Notes under the pieces: generated by a model
The model's database searches: none
What the model was told of the DNA's origin: nothing
Seen by the model: only the letters and a program-made list of their open reading frames with translations
Shown here: positions 16,287 through 25,679 of the stretch, one piece after another
How the letters are laid out: each line of letters opens with the position of its first letter
Position numbering within the stretch: the first letter of the stretch is position 1
Source: Bacillota bacterium
GTDB lineage: Bacteria > Bacillota > Clostridia > Peptostreptococcales > Anaerovoracaceae
Assembly (NCBI GenBank): GCA_017417045.1
Contig: JAFPZZ010000012.1
Coordinates: 1-46,454 of the forward strand
Length of the DNA: 46,454 bases
Direction: 5' to 3'
Position numbers and translations under genes: made by a program

Positions 16287-16384
16287 ACCCTCATCTTTCA
16301 GATAAATCTGCAGGATTTGGCACCTTCGCTTGCGCGGGTTGCCGGGCTTCACAGGGCCTGTTCCCTCAGCCACTCTTGATGAGT
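16287..16384 (-). ncRNA. SAM-I (S-box) riboswitch aptamer
   Basis: Read on the minus strand, the hallmark elements occur in order: CTCATCAAGAG, GGCTGAGGGAA, GGCCC...GAAGCCCGGCAACC, AAGGTGCCAAATCCTGC, then GATGAGGG closing helix P1. These are the P1, kink-turn and SAM-binding core segments of the S-box class. It precedes metK, so high SAM should switch the gene off. Confidence 0.96.
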
Positions 16385-16403
16385 TAATTATTAAATTGCT
16401 GTT

Positions 16404-16432
16404 ATAGTACTTTAAAAAGCGCGCGCCGTCAA
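16404..16432 (-). promoter_or_regulatory. metK promoter
   Basis: On the minus strand TTGACG (16432-16427) and TACTAT (16409-16404) are 17 bases apart, and the predicted start is about a dozen bases before the riboswitch P1 helix. No other gene or element is seen between 16433 and 16570. Confidence 0.75.
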
Positions 16433-16570
16433 TAGGAAAAAGAAAAAAGTTAGCATAAACCAACTCAGTCCTCTAAGCATCTTCCGCTCAGGCCTTGCAG
16501 CATCGCTGCCGCTCGCTTCATTCCCCTTCCTCCGTAATCAAAGCTTAATAAAGCCTTCATCCCTCCTTCA

Positions 16571-16599
16571 TTGAAAACAGGGGCCTTCTCGTGTATTGT
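16571..16599 (+). promoter_or_regulatory. Promoter of the MGMT-family gene
   Basis: TTGAAA at 16571-16576 and TATTGT at 16594-16599, spaced 17 bases, followed by GGAGG before the ATG at 16622. Confidence 0.5.
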
Positions 16600-16621
16600 T
16601 ATCATACGGAGGTGTGCGTTC

Positions 16622-16927
16622 ATGACGGAATTCGAGAGAAGGGTATACGAGGCTGTCAAGCTCATCCCCGAGGGCTGCGTCGCCACCTACGGACAGGTCG
16701 CTGAGCTCGCGGGCTATCCCCGCGCCGCGAGAGCCGTCGGCAACGCGCTCCACAAAAACGACGATCCCGAAAACGTCAAATGCCACCGCGTGGTGAACGC
16801 CTCGGGCGGGATGGCTCCGGGCTTTTGCTTCGGCGGTCCCTACGAGCAGGTAAGAAGGCTTCAGGCCGAGGGCGTGCGCGTGGTCAATTTCAGGGTCGAT
16901 CTCGAAGAATATGGTTGGAAAATATAA
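16622..16927 (+). CDS. MGMT-family (methylated-DNA cysteine methyltransferase-like) small protein
   Basis: 101 residues, start ATG at 16622, nine bases after GGAGG. It corresponds to the C-terminal DNA-binding and active-site domain of O6-alkylguanine transferases: the helix-turn-helix GCVATYGQVAELAG (about 19-32), the Arg finger region PRAARAVGNAL and the active-site segment KCHRVVNASGG. The acceptor Cys is present, unlike alkyltransferase-like proteins, which have Trp there, but the usual Pro before it is Lys. The N-terminal domain of Ada/Ogt is absent. Either a minimal repair transferase or a damage-recognition protein. The secA promoter lies in its 3' end. Confidence 0.85.
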   Translation: MTEFERRVYEAVKLIPEGCVATYGQVAELAGYPRAARAVGNALHKNDDPENVKCHRVVNASGGMAPGFCFGGPYEQVRRLQAEGVRVVNFRVDLEEYGWKI

Positions 16928-16943
16928 CCAGTTGTGATATAAT
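16915..16943 (+). promoter_or_regulatory. secA promoter
   Basis: TTGGAA at 16915-16920 and TATAAT at 16938-16943 with a 17-base spacer and a TG extension. The -35 overlaps the last codons of the MGMT-family gene. Confidence 0.75.
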
Positions 16944-17014
16944 AAATCGTTAAGGCCGGACGCAGCGCCCGGCTTGAGCAATACGCAGAACGCAGAAAAG
17001 ATAAAGGATCGTAC

Positions 17015-19648
<2,634 letters not shown>

Positions 19649-19772
19649 CGCGGCTACGCTGATCGGCGTCCCGCGGCGATCGCAGAAGATACCGCGCGGT
19701 CCGCGCAGGGGCTAAGCGCAAATGACGCGCCAAAGCGGCGCCCATAGCCCGCGTTAAAAGAAAGGAAGCGAA

Positions 19773-20880
19773 ATGCTCAAAACGGAAAGCGTAAAAGCCC
19801 GTTTCCAGGGCGCAGGGGAAGCACTCCAGAAGCTAAAGGAGTCTCTTTGACAGCGAAGCTCTGGAAGCCAAGCTCAGAGACATAGACCTCGAGTCCCAGA
19901 TCCCAGGATTTTGGGATGAGCTCGAGCGCGCGCAAAAAGTCATGACCGAAAAGCGCCGCATCGAAAAGCAGCTCGGCGAGCTCGCAGAGCTTAAGACCCT
20001 GCTCTCCGACGCCGAGGAGTACGTGCTCATGGCCGAGGAGGAGGGAGACGAGGAGCTCGCGGACGAGGCCGCGGCCTGCATGGACAGCTTCGATGAGAAA
20101 GCCTCAGCCATGCGCATACGCACCCTGCTCACAGACGAGTACGACAAGAACAGCGCTATAGTATCCATACACTCCGGCGCCGGCGGGCTTGACGCCCAGG
20201 ACTGGGCGGAGATGCTCCTGCGCATGTACACGCGCTGGTGCGAGGGCAAGGAATACAAGATGGAGCTGATAGACCTCCAGCGGGATCCCGAGGCCGGGAT
20301 CAAGGCCGCCACGCTCGTCGTGGAGGGCGAATACGCCTACGGCTACCTCAAGACCGAGCGCGGAGTGCACAGGCTAGTCCGCATCTCGCCCTACAACGCG
20401 GCTGGCAAGCGCCAGACGTCCTTCGCTTCGGTCGACGTCACCCCGGAGCTTCCGGAGGACGTAAAGGTCGAGATAAATCCAGAAGACCTCAGGATAGACA
20501 CCTACAGATCCTCCGGCGCGGGCGGCCAGCACGTAAACAAGACCGATTCCGCGGTCAGGATCACCCACCTTCCTACGAATATAGTCGTAAGCTGCCAAAA
20601 CGAGCGCTCGCAGATACAGAACAAGGAATTCGCCATGCGCGTCCTCTACTCCAAGCTCCTCGCTCTGGCTAAACAGGAGCATAAGGACAAGATAGACGAG
20701 CTGAAGGGCAATTTCGGACAGATTAGCTGGGGCAACCAGATAAGGTCCTACGTGCTCCAGCCCTACACCATGGTCAAGGATCACCGCACCGAGGAGGAGG
20801 TCTCCAACGTGCAGTACGTGCTGGACGGGGGTATAGACAGCTTTATAAACGCGTCGCTCAACGCGCAGAGAAAGGCTTGA
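19773..20880 (+). CDS. prfB: Peptide chain release factor 2 with programmed +1 frameshift
   Basis: Coding is 19773-19847 joined to 19849-20880, 368 residues. RF2 releases peptides at UGA and UAA. The first 25 codons end in CTT TGA C with an AGGAG stimulator just upstream, the classical autoregulatory frameshift site; shifting +1 continues as GAC AGC GAA. GGQ, the hydrolysis motif, falls at residues 250-252, the same numbers as in E. coli. The stop-recognition tripeptide at 205-207 reads SPY (TCG CCC TAC) rather than SPF. Start ATG 19773 with AAAGGAAG upstream. Continuous transcription from secA and into the next gene four bases after its stop is likely. Confidence 0.97.
19837..19851 (+). other. 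prfB +1 recoding site
   Basis: AGGAG (19837-19841), TCT, then CTT-TGA-C (19845-19851). The in-frame TGA at 19848-19850 is bypassed by a +1 shift on CTTT when RF2 is scarce, the known autoregulatory circuit of prfB. Confidence 0.96.
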
Positions 20881-20884
20881 TGCA

Positions 20885-22033
20885 ATGGACGAGCTGCAGA
20901 GAAAAAAGACCTTTATGATAAACTTCGCGTATTTCGCGCTCATAGTCTTTATCTACTATGTGCTCGTCAAATACGTCGTTACCGGCCTGATGCCCTTCGT
21001 GCTGGCGGGCCTCGTCGCCATAGGGCTCAATGCCCCGATTGAAAAGCTCGCGAACTCGCTGCGCCTCCCGAGGAGGGGCGCCGCGATGATAGTGCTCGTC
21101 ATTTTCTACGCTCTGGTCGCGGGCCTTCTGACCCTGATAATCCTCAGGATAGTGTGGTCGGTGCTCGAATGGTTCGGGCAGCTGCCCATGCTCTACGGAA
21201 GCTACATAGAGCCGCTGTTCCTAAGGCTGATAGAGTTCTACAACACCCACGTGGCCGACGCCTCGGCGAACAGGGAGCCCTTCACTCAGAACATGATAAA
21301 CGAGATCATGGGCAACCTGTCCTCGGTGGTCAGCTCCATCTCCAGGCTCGCGATAGGCTTCGCCAGGAACATGGTGGTCGGGACTCCGACGATGCTGCTC
21401 AAGCTGCTATTCTCGATACTCGCGACGATATTCCTCTGCTTCGACTATCCCGAGATCAGCTATTTCGCTATCAACCAGTTCAATCCTAAGGGGCAGCGCA
21501 TAGTCAACGACGCGCGCCGCTACATCAAGCGCAGCTTCTCCCGCATGATCAGGTCCTACGCCATCATCATGACGGTGACCTGGATCGAGCTCTGCATAGG
21601 CTTCACCCTGATGCAGATGGAGGACGTGGCAGTGCTCGCGATAGTCGTCGCGATATTCGACATACTCCCCGCCGTAGGCACCGGGACTATACTGCTGCCT
21701 TGGGCCATCATCAGCCTGCTCAACGGAGACATGAGCTTCGCGGGCTCACTCGTGCTGCTATGGGGCATCATAACTGTGGTCAGGAACTACCTGGAGCCGC
21801 GCATAGTCGGCGGGCAGCTCGGACTCAACCCCGTGCTCATGCTCATGTCCATGTACCTGGGCGTCAAGGTCTTCGGAGCGCTTGGATTCGTAGTGCTCCC
21901 GTTCTCGATCATAGTCATCAAGAACCTCAACGACTCCGGAATGATCCACGTATTCAACAGCAGATATCTCAGGAAGGAACAGCAGCCGCCAAAGGAGAAG
22001 AAACGTGCCGACGATCAAGGCGATCTTATTTGA
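20885..22033 (+). CDS. AI-2E/PerM-family (YtvI-like) integral membrane protein
   Basis: 382 residues, start ATG at 20885, four bases after the prfB stop. About seven to eight hydrophobic helices in the arrangement of the AI-2E transporter family: two N-terminal pairs, a central soluble stretch (about 115-145), then a C-terminal block with the family segments DILPAVGTGTILLPWA and NYLEPRIVGGQLGLNP. Members include YtvI of spore formers and PerM; proposed roles are efflux or ion exchange and are mostly unproved. The C terminus is a charged cytosolic tail (KEQQPPKEKKRADDQ) in which the next gene starts. Substrate unknown. Confidence 0.88.
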   Translation: MDELQRKKTFMINFAYFALIVFIYYVLVKYVVTGLMPFVLAGLVAIGLNAPIEKLANSLRLPRRGAAMIVLVIFYALVAGLLTLIILRIVWSVLEWFGQLPMLYGSYIEPLFLRLIEFYNTHVADASANREPFTQNMINEIMGNLSSVVSSISRLAIGFARNMVVGTPTMLLKLLFSILATIFLCFDYPEISYFAINQFNPKGQRIVNDARRYIKRSFSRMIRSYAIIMTVTWIELCIGFTLMQMEDVAVLAIVVAIFDILPAVGTGTILLPWAIISLLNGDMSFAGSLVLLWGIITVVRNYLEPRIVGGQLGLNPVLMLMSMYLGVKVFGALGFVVLPFSIIVIKNLNDSGMIHVFNSRYLRKEQQPPKEKKRADDQGDLI

Positions 22034-22649
22034 TTTCGACGGGACCCTGATGGACACGAACAACGTGATCATCGACTCCTGGAACCATACCTGTGAGCTA
22101 AACCTCGGCTACAGGCTGCCGCTCGAGGAGATCGTCAGCACTTTCGGAGTTCCGCTCAGGCCCGCGCTCGAGGCCCACATGCCCGGAGCCGACATAGAAA
22201 AGGCCATGGCCGACTACAGGGGCTACCAGTTCTCCCATCCTCAGGACATCCACATGTTCGAGGGCGTCTTCGATATGCTGAAGGCCGTCAAGGACAGGGG
22301 ATACATACTCGGCATAGTCACCTCGCGCCGCTGGGAGGGCTGCCCGCTCGATCTCTACGGCTTCACAGAGGCGGCCGAGCTCTTCGACATAATAGTGTCC
22401 GAGGAGAACTGCACGGCGCACAAGCCCGACCCGGCTCCGCTTCTGACGGCCCTCGAGGCCCTGCAGATGCGGCCTGACGAGGTCATATACGTCGGCGACA
22501 GCCCCTTCGATATACTGTGCTCGCGCCGCGCGCATGTGCCCGTGGTACTGGTAGGATGGAGCCTCTGCTTTCCTCCGGAAAAGGCGACAGGCGAACTTTC
22601 GGCGGATTGGGTTATTGACAAACCGTCCGATCTGTTAGATATTATATGA
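22005..22649 (+). CDS. HAD-family phosphatase (PpaX/phosphoglycolate phosphatase-like)
   Basis: 214 residues from a GTG at 22005 with AAAGGAG eight bases upstream, overlapping the membrane protein gene by 29 bases. HAD motif I FDFDGTLMDT (nucleophile Asp), motif II VTSR, motif III lysine in AHKPDP and motif IV GDSPFD are all present, with a small helical cap between motifs I and II. This is the layout of PpaX pyrophosphatases and Gph phosphoglycolate phosphatases; the substrate is not decidable. It is the last gene of the secA-prfB run. Confidence 0.9.
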   Translation: MPTIKAILFDFDGTLMDTNNVIIDSWNHTCELNLGYRLPLEEIVSTFGVPLRPALEAHMPGADIEKAMADYRGYQFSHPQDIHMFEGVFDMLKAVKDRGYILGIVTSRRWEGCPLDLYGFTEAAELFDIIVSEENCTAHKPDPAPLLTALEALQMRPDEVIYVGDSPFDILCSRRAHVPVVLVGWSLCFPPEKATGELSADWVIDKPSDLLDII

Positions 22650-22718
22650 GTTGAGTCCTGCGGCTGCGATCGACGCCCGTGGGGGCCGACCCTCCGGACG
22701 CCGTACGGCGCCCGAAAC

Positions 22719-22794
22719 GCTGGAGTAGCTCAGTCGGTAGAGCAGCTGATTCGTAATCAGCAGGTCGTCAGTTCAAGTCTGATCTCCAGCTCCA
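22719..22794 (+). tRNA. tRNA-Thr (anticodon CGT)
   Basis: 76 bases forming a full cloverleaf. Acceptor stem GCTGGAG/CTCCAGC is perfect, the D arm contains AGCTCAGTCGGTAGAGC, the anticodon stem GCTGA/TCAGC encloses TTCGTAA, and the T arm GTCAG/CTGAT encloses TTCAAGT. CGT decodes ACG (Thr). The 3' CCA is encoded, with T as discriminator base. Confidence 0.95.
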
Positions 22795-22799
22795 CAACC

Positions 22800-22829
22800 A
22801 GTCCTGCGCGCAATCGCGCAGGACTTTTT
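22800..22829 (+). terminator. tRNA-Thr terminator
   Basis: An 11-bp perfect stem AGTCCTGCGCG/CGCGCAGGACT with a CAAT loop, running into TTTTTC. The following 218 bases to the next start hold small GC-rich inverted repeats around 22835-22885 and a possible TATAAT at about 22934, nothing else recognised. Confidence 0.93.
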
Positions 22830-23047
22830 CTATGCAGCCTGCGCGTTTGTATGCAGGCAGCGCTTTTTATGCTGCCGGCGAAATGGCGGCGCATATGCAT
22901 CCTGCGGCTTTGCCCATTGAGTATCAACGCGGTATAATAAGGGCGAAGCGTTCCCGAGATCCGGGACGGCCAGAATAATCCGAAGCACGGGCGATCGCGG
23001 CCGATGCAGGGGATACTCAGGATCACAGCCGACACGGGGGAGATCAC

Positions 23048-24394
23048 ATGTTCACTAATGAATTCATAAAGCAGGCGGCGGCCGAGGTAAACGATTACGT
23101 CATAAAGACGCGCAGGGAGCTCCACAAGAGGGCCGAGATAGGCGGGCAGACGTTCAGGACGCACGAGTTCGTAAAGGCGGAGCTGGACGGCATGGGCATT
23201 CCCTGGGAGCCCGTTCCCGCGTACGGCTTCTTGGCCACGCTCGACAGCGGAAGGCCCGGGCCCTGCATTGGGCTCAGGGCGGACATGGACGCCCTCCCCA
23301 TGCCGGAGGATGAATGCAATCTGTCGAAAAAACGCGCCGTCATGTCCGACACCCCGGACAGGACCTGCCACGCCTGCGGGCACGACGCCCATACTGCGAT
23401 GCTGCTGGGCGCGGCAAAGATACTCAGCTCCAACATGGACAAGTTCGACGGGGTGATATACCTGGCATTTGAGGACGGCGAGGAGAACGGCAAGGGCTGG
23501 CCCGGCATGGTCGAAGCCCTCGCGGATAAGCACGTCGACACCTTCTGGGCCATCCACGTATGGTCCGACCTCGACAGCGGAAAGATCTGTGTGCAGGCGG
23601 GCCCGCGCATGGCAGGAAACTTAGGAGTCGATCTGACTTTCATAGGCAGGGGCGGCCATGCTTCAAGGCCCGACCAGGCGGTCAACCCGGTCTTCTGCGC
23701 GGCGAACTATCTGAACAATCTTGCCGTGGCCTTCGCCAACCAGATCGACGCCAACGAGACCGTTACCCTCGGCATCACGAGCATACAGGGCGGCGAGACC
23801 TCGAACATCATCCCGGACACGGCCAGGGTCATCGGGACCCTCAGGCTGTTCAGCAATAAGGAGGGCGAGAAAGCCTACAGGATACTGCGCGAGGTCGCCG
23901 AGCACACCGCCATGATGCACCACTGCACGGTCGAATACGGGGAGAAATGCACGCCCTTCAGCAGTCCCACCGAGAACGATTCCTACTATTCCGCTCTGGC
24001 GGAAGCGGCCCTACCCGAGGTCCTGCCGGAGGGGGCCGTCGTGAAGTCCGACCCGTGGTACGCCAGCGAGTCGTTCGGCCGCTATCTGAGGCTCTATCCA
24101 GGCGTGCTGGCGCATCTCGGCATCAGATGCCCGGAGAAGGGCACGGGCGCCCCTCATCACAACTCCAAGTTCGACGTCGATGAGGACGTCCTGGCGCTCG
24201 GAGTCATGTCCACATTGAAGTACGTGGCGGCCGTGAACGAGAAGGGGATAAAGAAGAGTCCCCCTGAGCTCAGGCTTGACGAACCTAACGAGGCGACCGC
24301 AGCGGCCATCGAGGAAGGTAGGCGCATAGCCTCGGGCAGCAGCGTCAAAGGCTATTCCAGCATCGAAGAACTTAGATCAGCGCTCGACGTATGA
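23048..24394 (+). CDS. M20D-family amidohydrolase/peptidase
   Basis: 448 residues, start ATG at 23048 with GGGGGAG five bases upstream. A two-domain metal-dependent hydrolase of the AbgB/hippurate hydrolase type. Metal-site residues are visible: CHACGHDAH (Cys110, His112), the Glu pair at about 145-146 (FEDGEEN, in place of the more common QPAEE), His170 (AIHVW) and a C-terminal His in APHHNSKFDVDE. The lid domain begins near GRGGHASRP. It would cleave an N-acyl or aminoacyl amide bond in the cytosol. A second M20 gene of this kind begins at the right window edge. Monocistronic, terminator at 24457. Confidence 0.92.
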   Translation: MFTNEFIKQAAAEVNDYVIKTRRELHKRAEIGGQTFRTHEFVKAELDGMGIPWEPVPAYGFLATLDSGRPGPCIGLRADMDALPMPEDECNLSKKRAVMSDTPDRTCHACGHDAHTAMLLGAAKILSSNMDKFDGVIYLAFEDGEENGKGWPGMVEALADKHVDTFWAIHVWSDLDSGKICVQAGPRMAGNLGVDLTFIGRGGHASRPDQAVNPVFCAANYLNNLAVAFANQIDANETVTLGITSIQGGETSNIIPDTARVIGTLRLFSNKEGEKAYRILREVAEHTAMMHHCTVEYGEKCTPFSSPTENDSYYSALAEAALPEVLPEGAVVKSDPWYASESFGRYLRLYPGVLAHLGIRCPEKGTGAPHHNSKFDVDEDVLALGVMSTLKYVAAVNEKGIKKSPPELRLDEPNEATAAAIEEGRRIASGSSVKGYSSIEELRSALDV

Positions 24395-24456
24395 AGTACG
24401 AGCTGAAGCCTGTTGAACCGTATAGGGACGCACTCAGAACTTTTCAAAACGTGATG

Positions 24457-24485
24457 AAAAAAGACCCCGTAAGGGGTCTTTTTTT
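24457..24485. terminator. Bidirectional terminator between convergent genes
   Basis: AAAAAAGACCCC (24457-24468) and GGGGTCTTTTTTT (24473-24485) around a GTAA loop. It ends the M20 gene (+) and the membrane protein gene (-). Confidence 0.92.
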
Positions 24486-24500
24486 GACTCGATATGTTCT

Positions 24501-25073
24501 CTACGCCGCCCACAGCGCCCAGCTCACCAGGGCCGTGGCCGCCAGCATCATAAGCAGGCTCAGGGGCCATTTGCCGTGGCGGTTGAAGCCGTAGAAGTCC
24601 TCCCAGTGCCGCTCCGAGGGCTCCGGCGTGTATATCACGTGGCGCAGGTAGAGCATGCCGTAGAGGGCCACCGGCAGCACGCCGAGCAGCATGTCCTCCG
24701 GCGCCATGTCCGGCTTATCCCACAGAAAAAAGCTCGCGATCGACGCCGCGGGGCATATGAGGTGCAGGTACAGGTCCGGCCCCTTGAAGAGCTCCCCGTA
24801 GCCGTAGACGAAGGGGCCGAGGAAGAGCAGCACGGTCAGCATCGTCACAGTCACCGCGGTCGTGCCCGCGTAGCGCAGCAAAAGAAGGCTCTGCGGCACC
24901 TCTCCGCCGAGGCGGAAAAGAGCTGCCAGCAGGCACGAGACGGCGCAGAGCACGTTCGACTGCGTGGTGAAATACCTGAACACCACGCGCATGGGCGCGT
25001 AGTCACGATAGGCGAGTATCGCGCCTATGGTCACGACAGCTATTGCAATATCAAATAAAACGGGCAGGGTCAT
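24501..25073 (-). CDS. Small integral membrane protein (Pr6Pr-like)
   Basis: 190 residues with six predicted membrane helices and little soluble sequence. The segment YFTTQSNVLCA (about 34-44) and DLYLHLICP (about 100-108) resemble conserved positions of the Pr6Pr-type bacterial membrane protein family, whose function is not established. Start ATG at 25073 has only a weak ribosome binding site. It stands alone, between a terminator and the AT-rich cassette beginning about 25.2 kb. Confidence 0.6.
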   Translation of the reverse strand: MTLPVLFDIAIAVVTIGAILAYRDYAPMRVVFRYFTTQSNVLCAVSCLLAALFRLGGEVPQSLLLLRYAGTTAVTVTMLTVLLFLGPFVYGYGELFKGPDLYLHLICPAASIASFFLWDKPDMAPEDMLLGVLPVALYGMLYLRHVIYTPEPSERHWEDFYGFNRHGKWPLSLLMMLAATALVSWALWAA

Positions 25074-25196
25074 ATTTAGAAGGGTCGCTTAGTGCGCTCC
25101 TTTCTTTTTTGTGTATTTTTAGTGGCCGAGTTAATTATATACGCGGAAGCGGGGAGGTGCAATGAGGGCGGGGAATGCAAGGTTGAGGTGGTGATC

Positions 25197-25225
25197 TTTT
25201 CAATAAAGGCGGCGTGAGATATAAT
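25197..25225 (+). promoter_or_regulatory. Promoter of the NUDIX-helicase cassette
   Basis: TATAAT at 25220-25225 with a poor TTTTCA 17 bases upstream. The composition drops abruptly to AT-rich here, and the region to 25259 is mostly A and T. Confidence 0.45.
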
Positions 25226-25259
25226 TAATATAATTATTATTAGAATAGGCGAAAGTAGT

Positions 25260-25679
25260 ATGAAGCATTATAAAGTAGTCGGCGCGATAATTGAAAACAA
25301 TGGCCAGATCCTTTGCATGCAAAGGCCTAAGGGGAAATTTCCTTCGACAGATTTTAAATGGGAGTTTCCTGGCGGTAAAGTAGAAGAGGGGGAGACAAAG
25401 CCACAAGCTTTAATGCGTGAGCTTCGTGAGGAAATGGATTTCATCATTCCCATAGACGATGATTGCTATTTTGATGTGGTGCATCATGTTTATCCGGAAT
25501 TCGAAATAACAATGGACTGTTATTATTGCCACGCATCGAGCAGAGAATTTCGAAGAAAGGAACATGTGGATCATAAATGGCTTGATCCTGAGGAATTGTT
25601 GACAATAGACTGGGCCGCTGCCGACCTCCCAATCGCCAAAAAGCTTCAGAACTATCTTCTAAATAAAGAAAACCAGTGA
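25260..25679 (+). CDS. NUDIX hydrolase (MutT-like nucleoside triphosphate pyrophosphohydrolase)
   Basis: 139 residues, start ATG at 25260. The NUDIX box, about residues 39-61, fits Gx5Ex7REUxEExGU up to its last two positions, with catalytic Glu in RELREEM, and the MutT-like N-terminal strand VVGAIIENNGQILCMQR precedes it. Such enzymes hydrolyse (d)NTPs or related nucleoside diphosphate compounds; specificity is unknown. The gene is much AT-richer than the genome around it, like the helicase that follows, and its TGA overlaps the helicase ATG as TGATG, so the two are translationally coupled. Read together they form an acquired two-gene unit. Confidence 0.9.
   Translation: MKHYKVVGAIIENNGQILCMQRPKGKFPSTDFKWEFPGGKVEEGETKPQALMRELREEMDFIIPIDDDCYFDVVHHVYPEFEITMDCYYCHASSREFRRKEHVDHKWLDPEELLTIDWAAADLPIAKKLQNYLLNKENQ

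Noticed and set aside
16571..16621. Extended N terminus of the MGMT-family protein from 16571.
   Set aside because: It covers the promoter; the ATG at 16622 has a GGAGG site at the right distance and gives the family start.
22830..22900. GC-rich inverted repeats after the tRNA-Thr terminator as a possible CRISPR or REP array.
   Set aside because: Only short, irregular TGCAGGC/GCAGC-like complementarities, with no constant repeat length or spacers.
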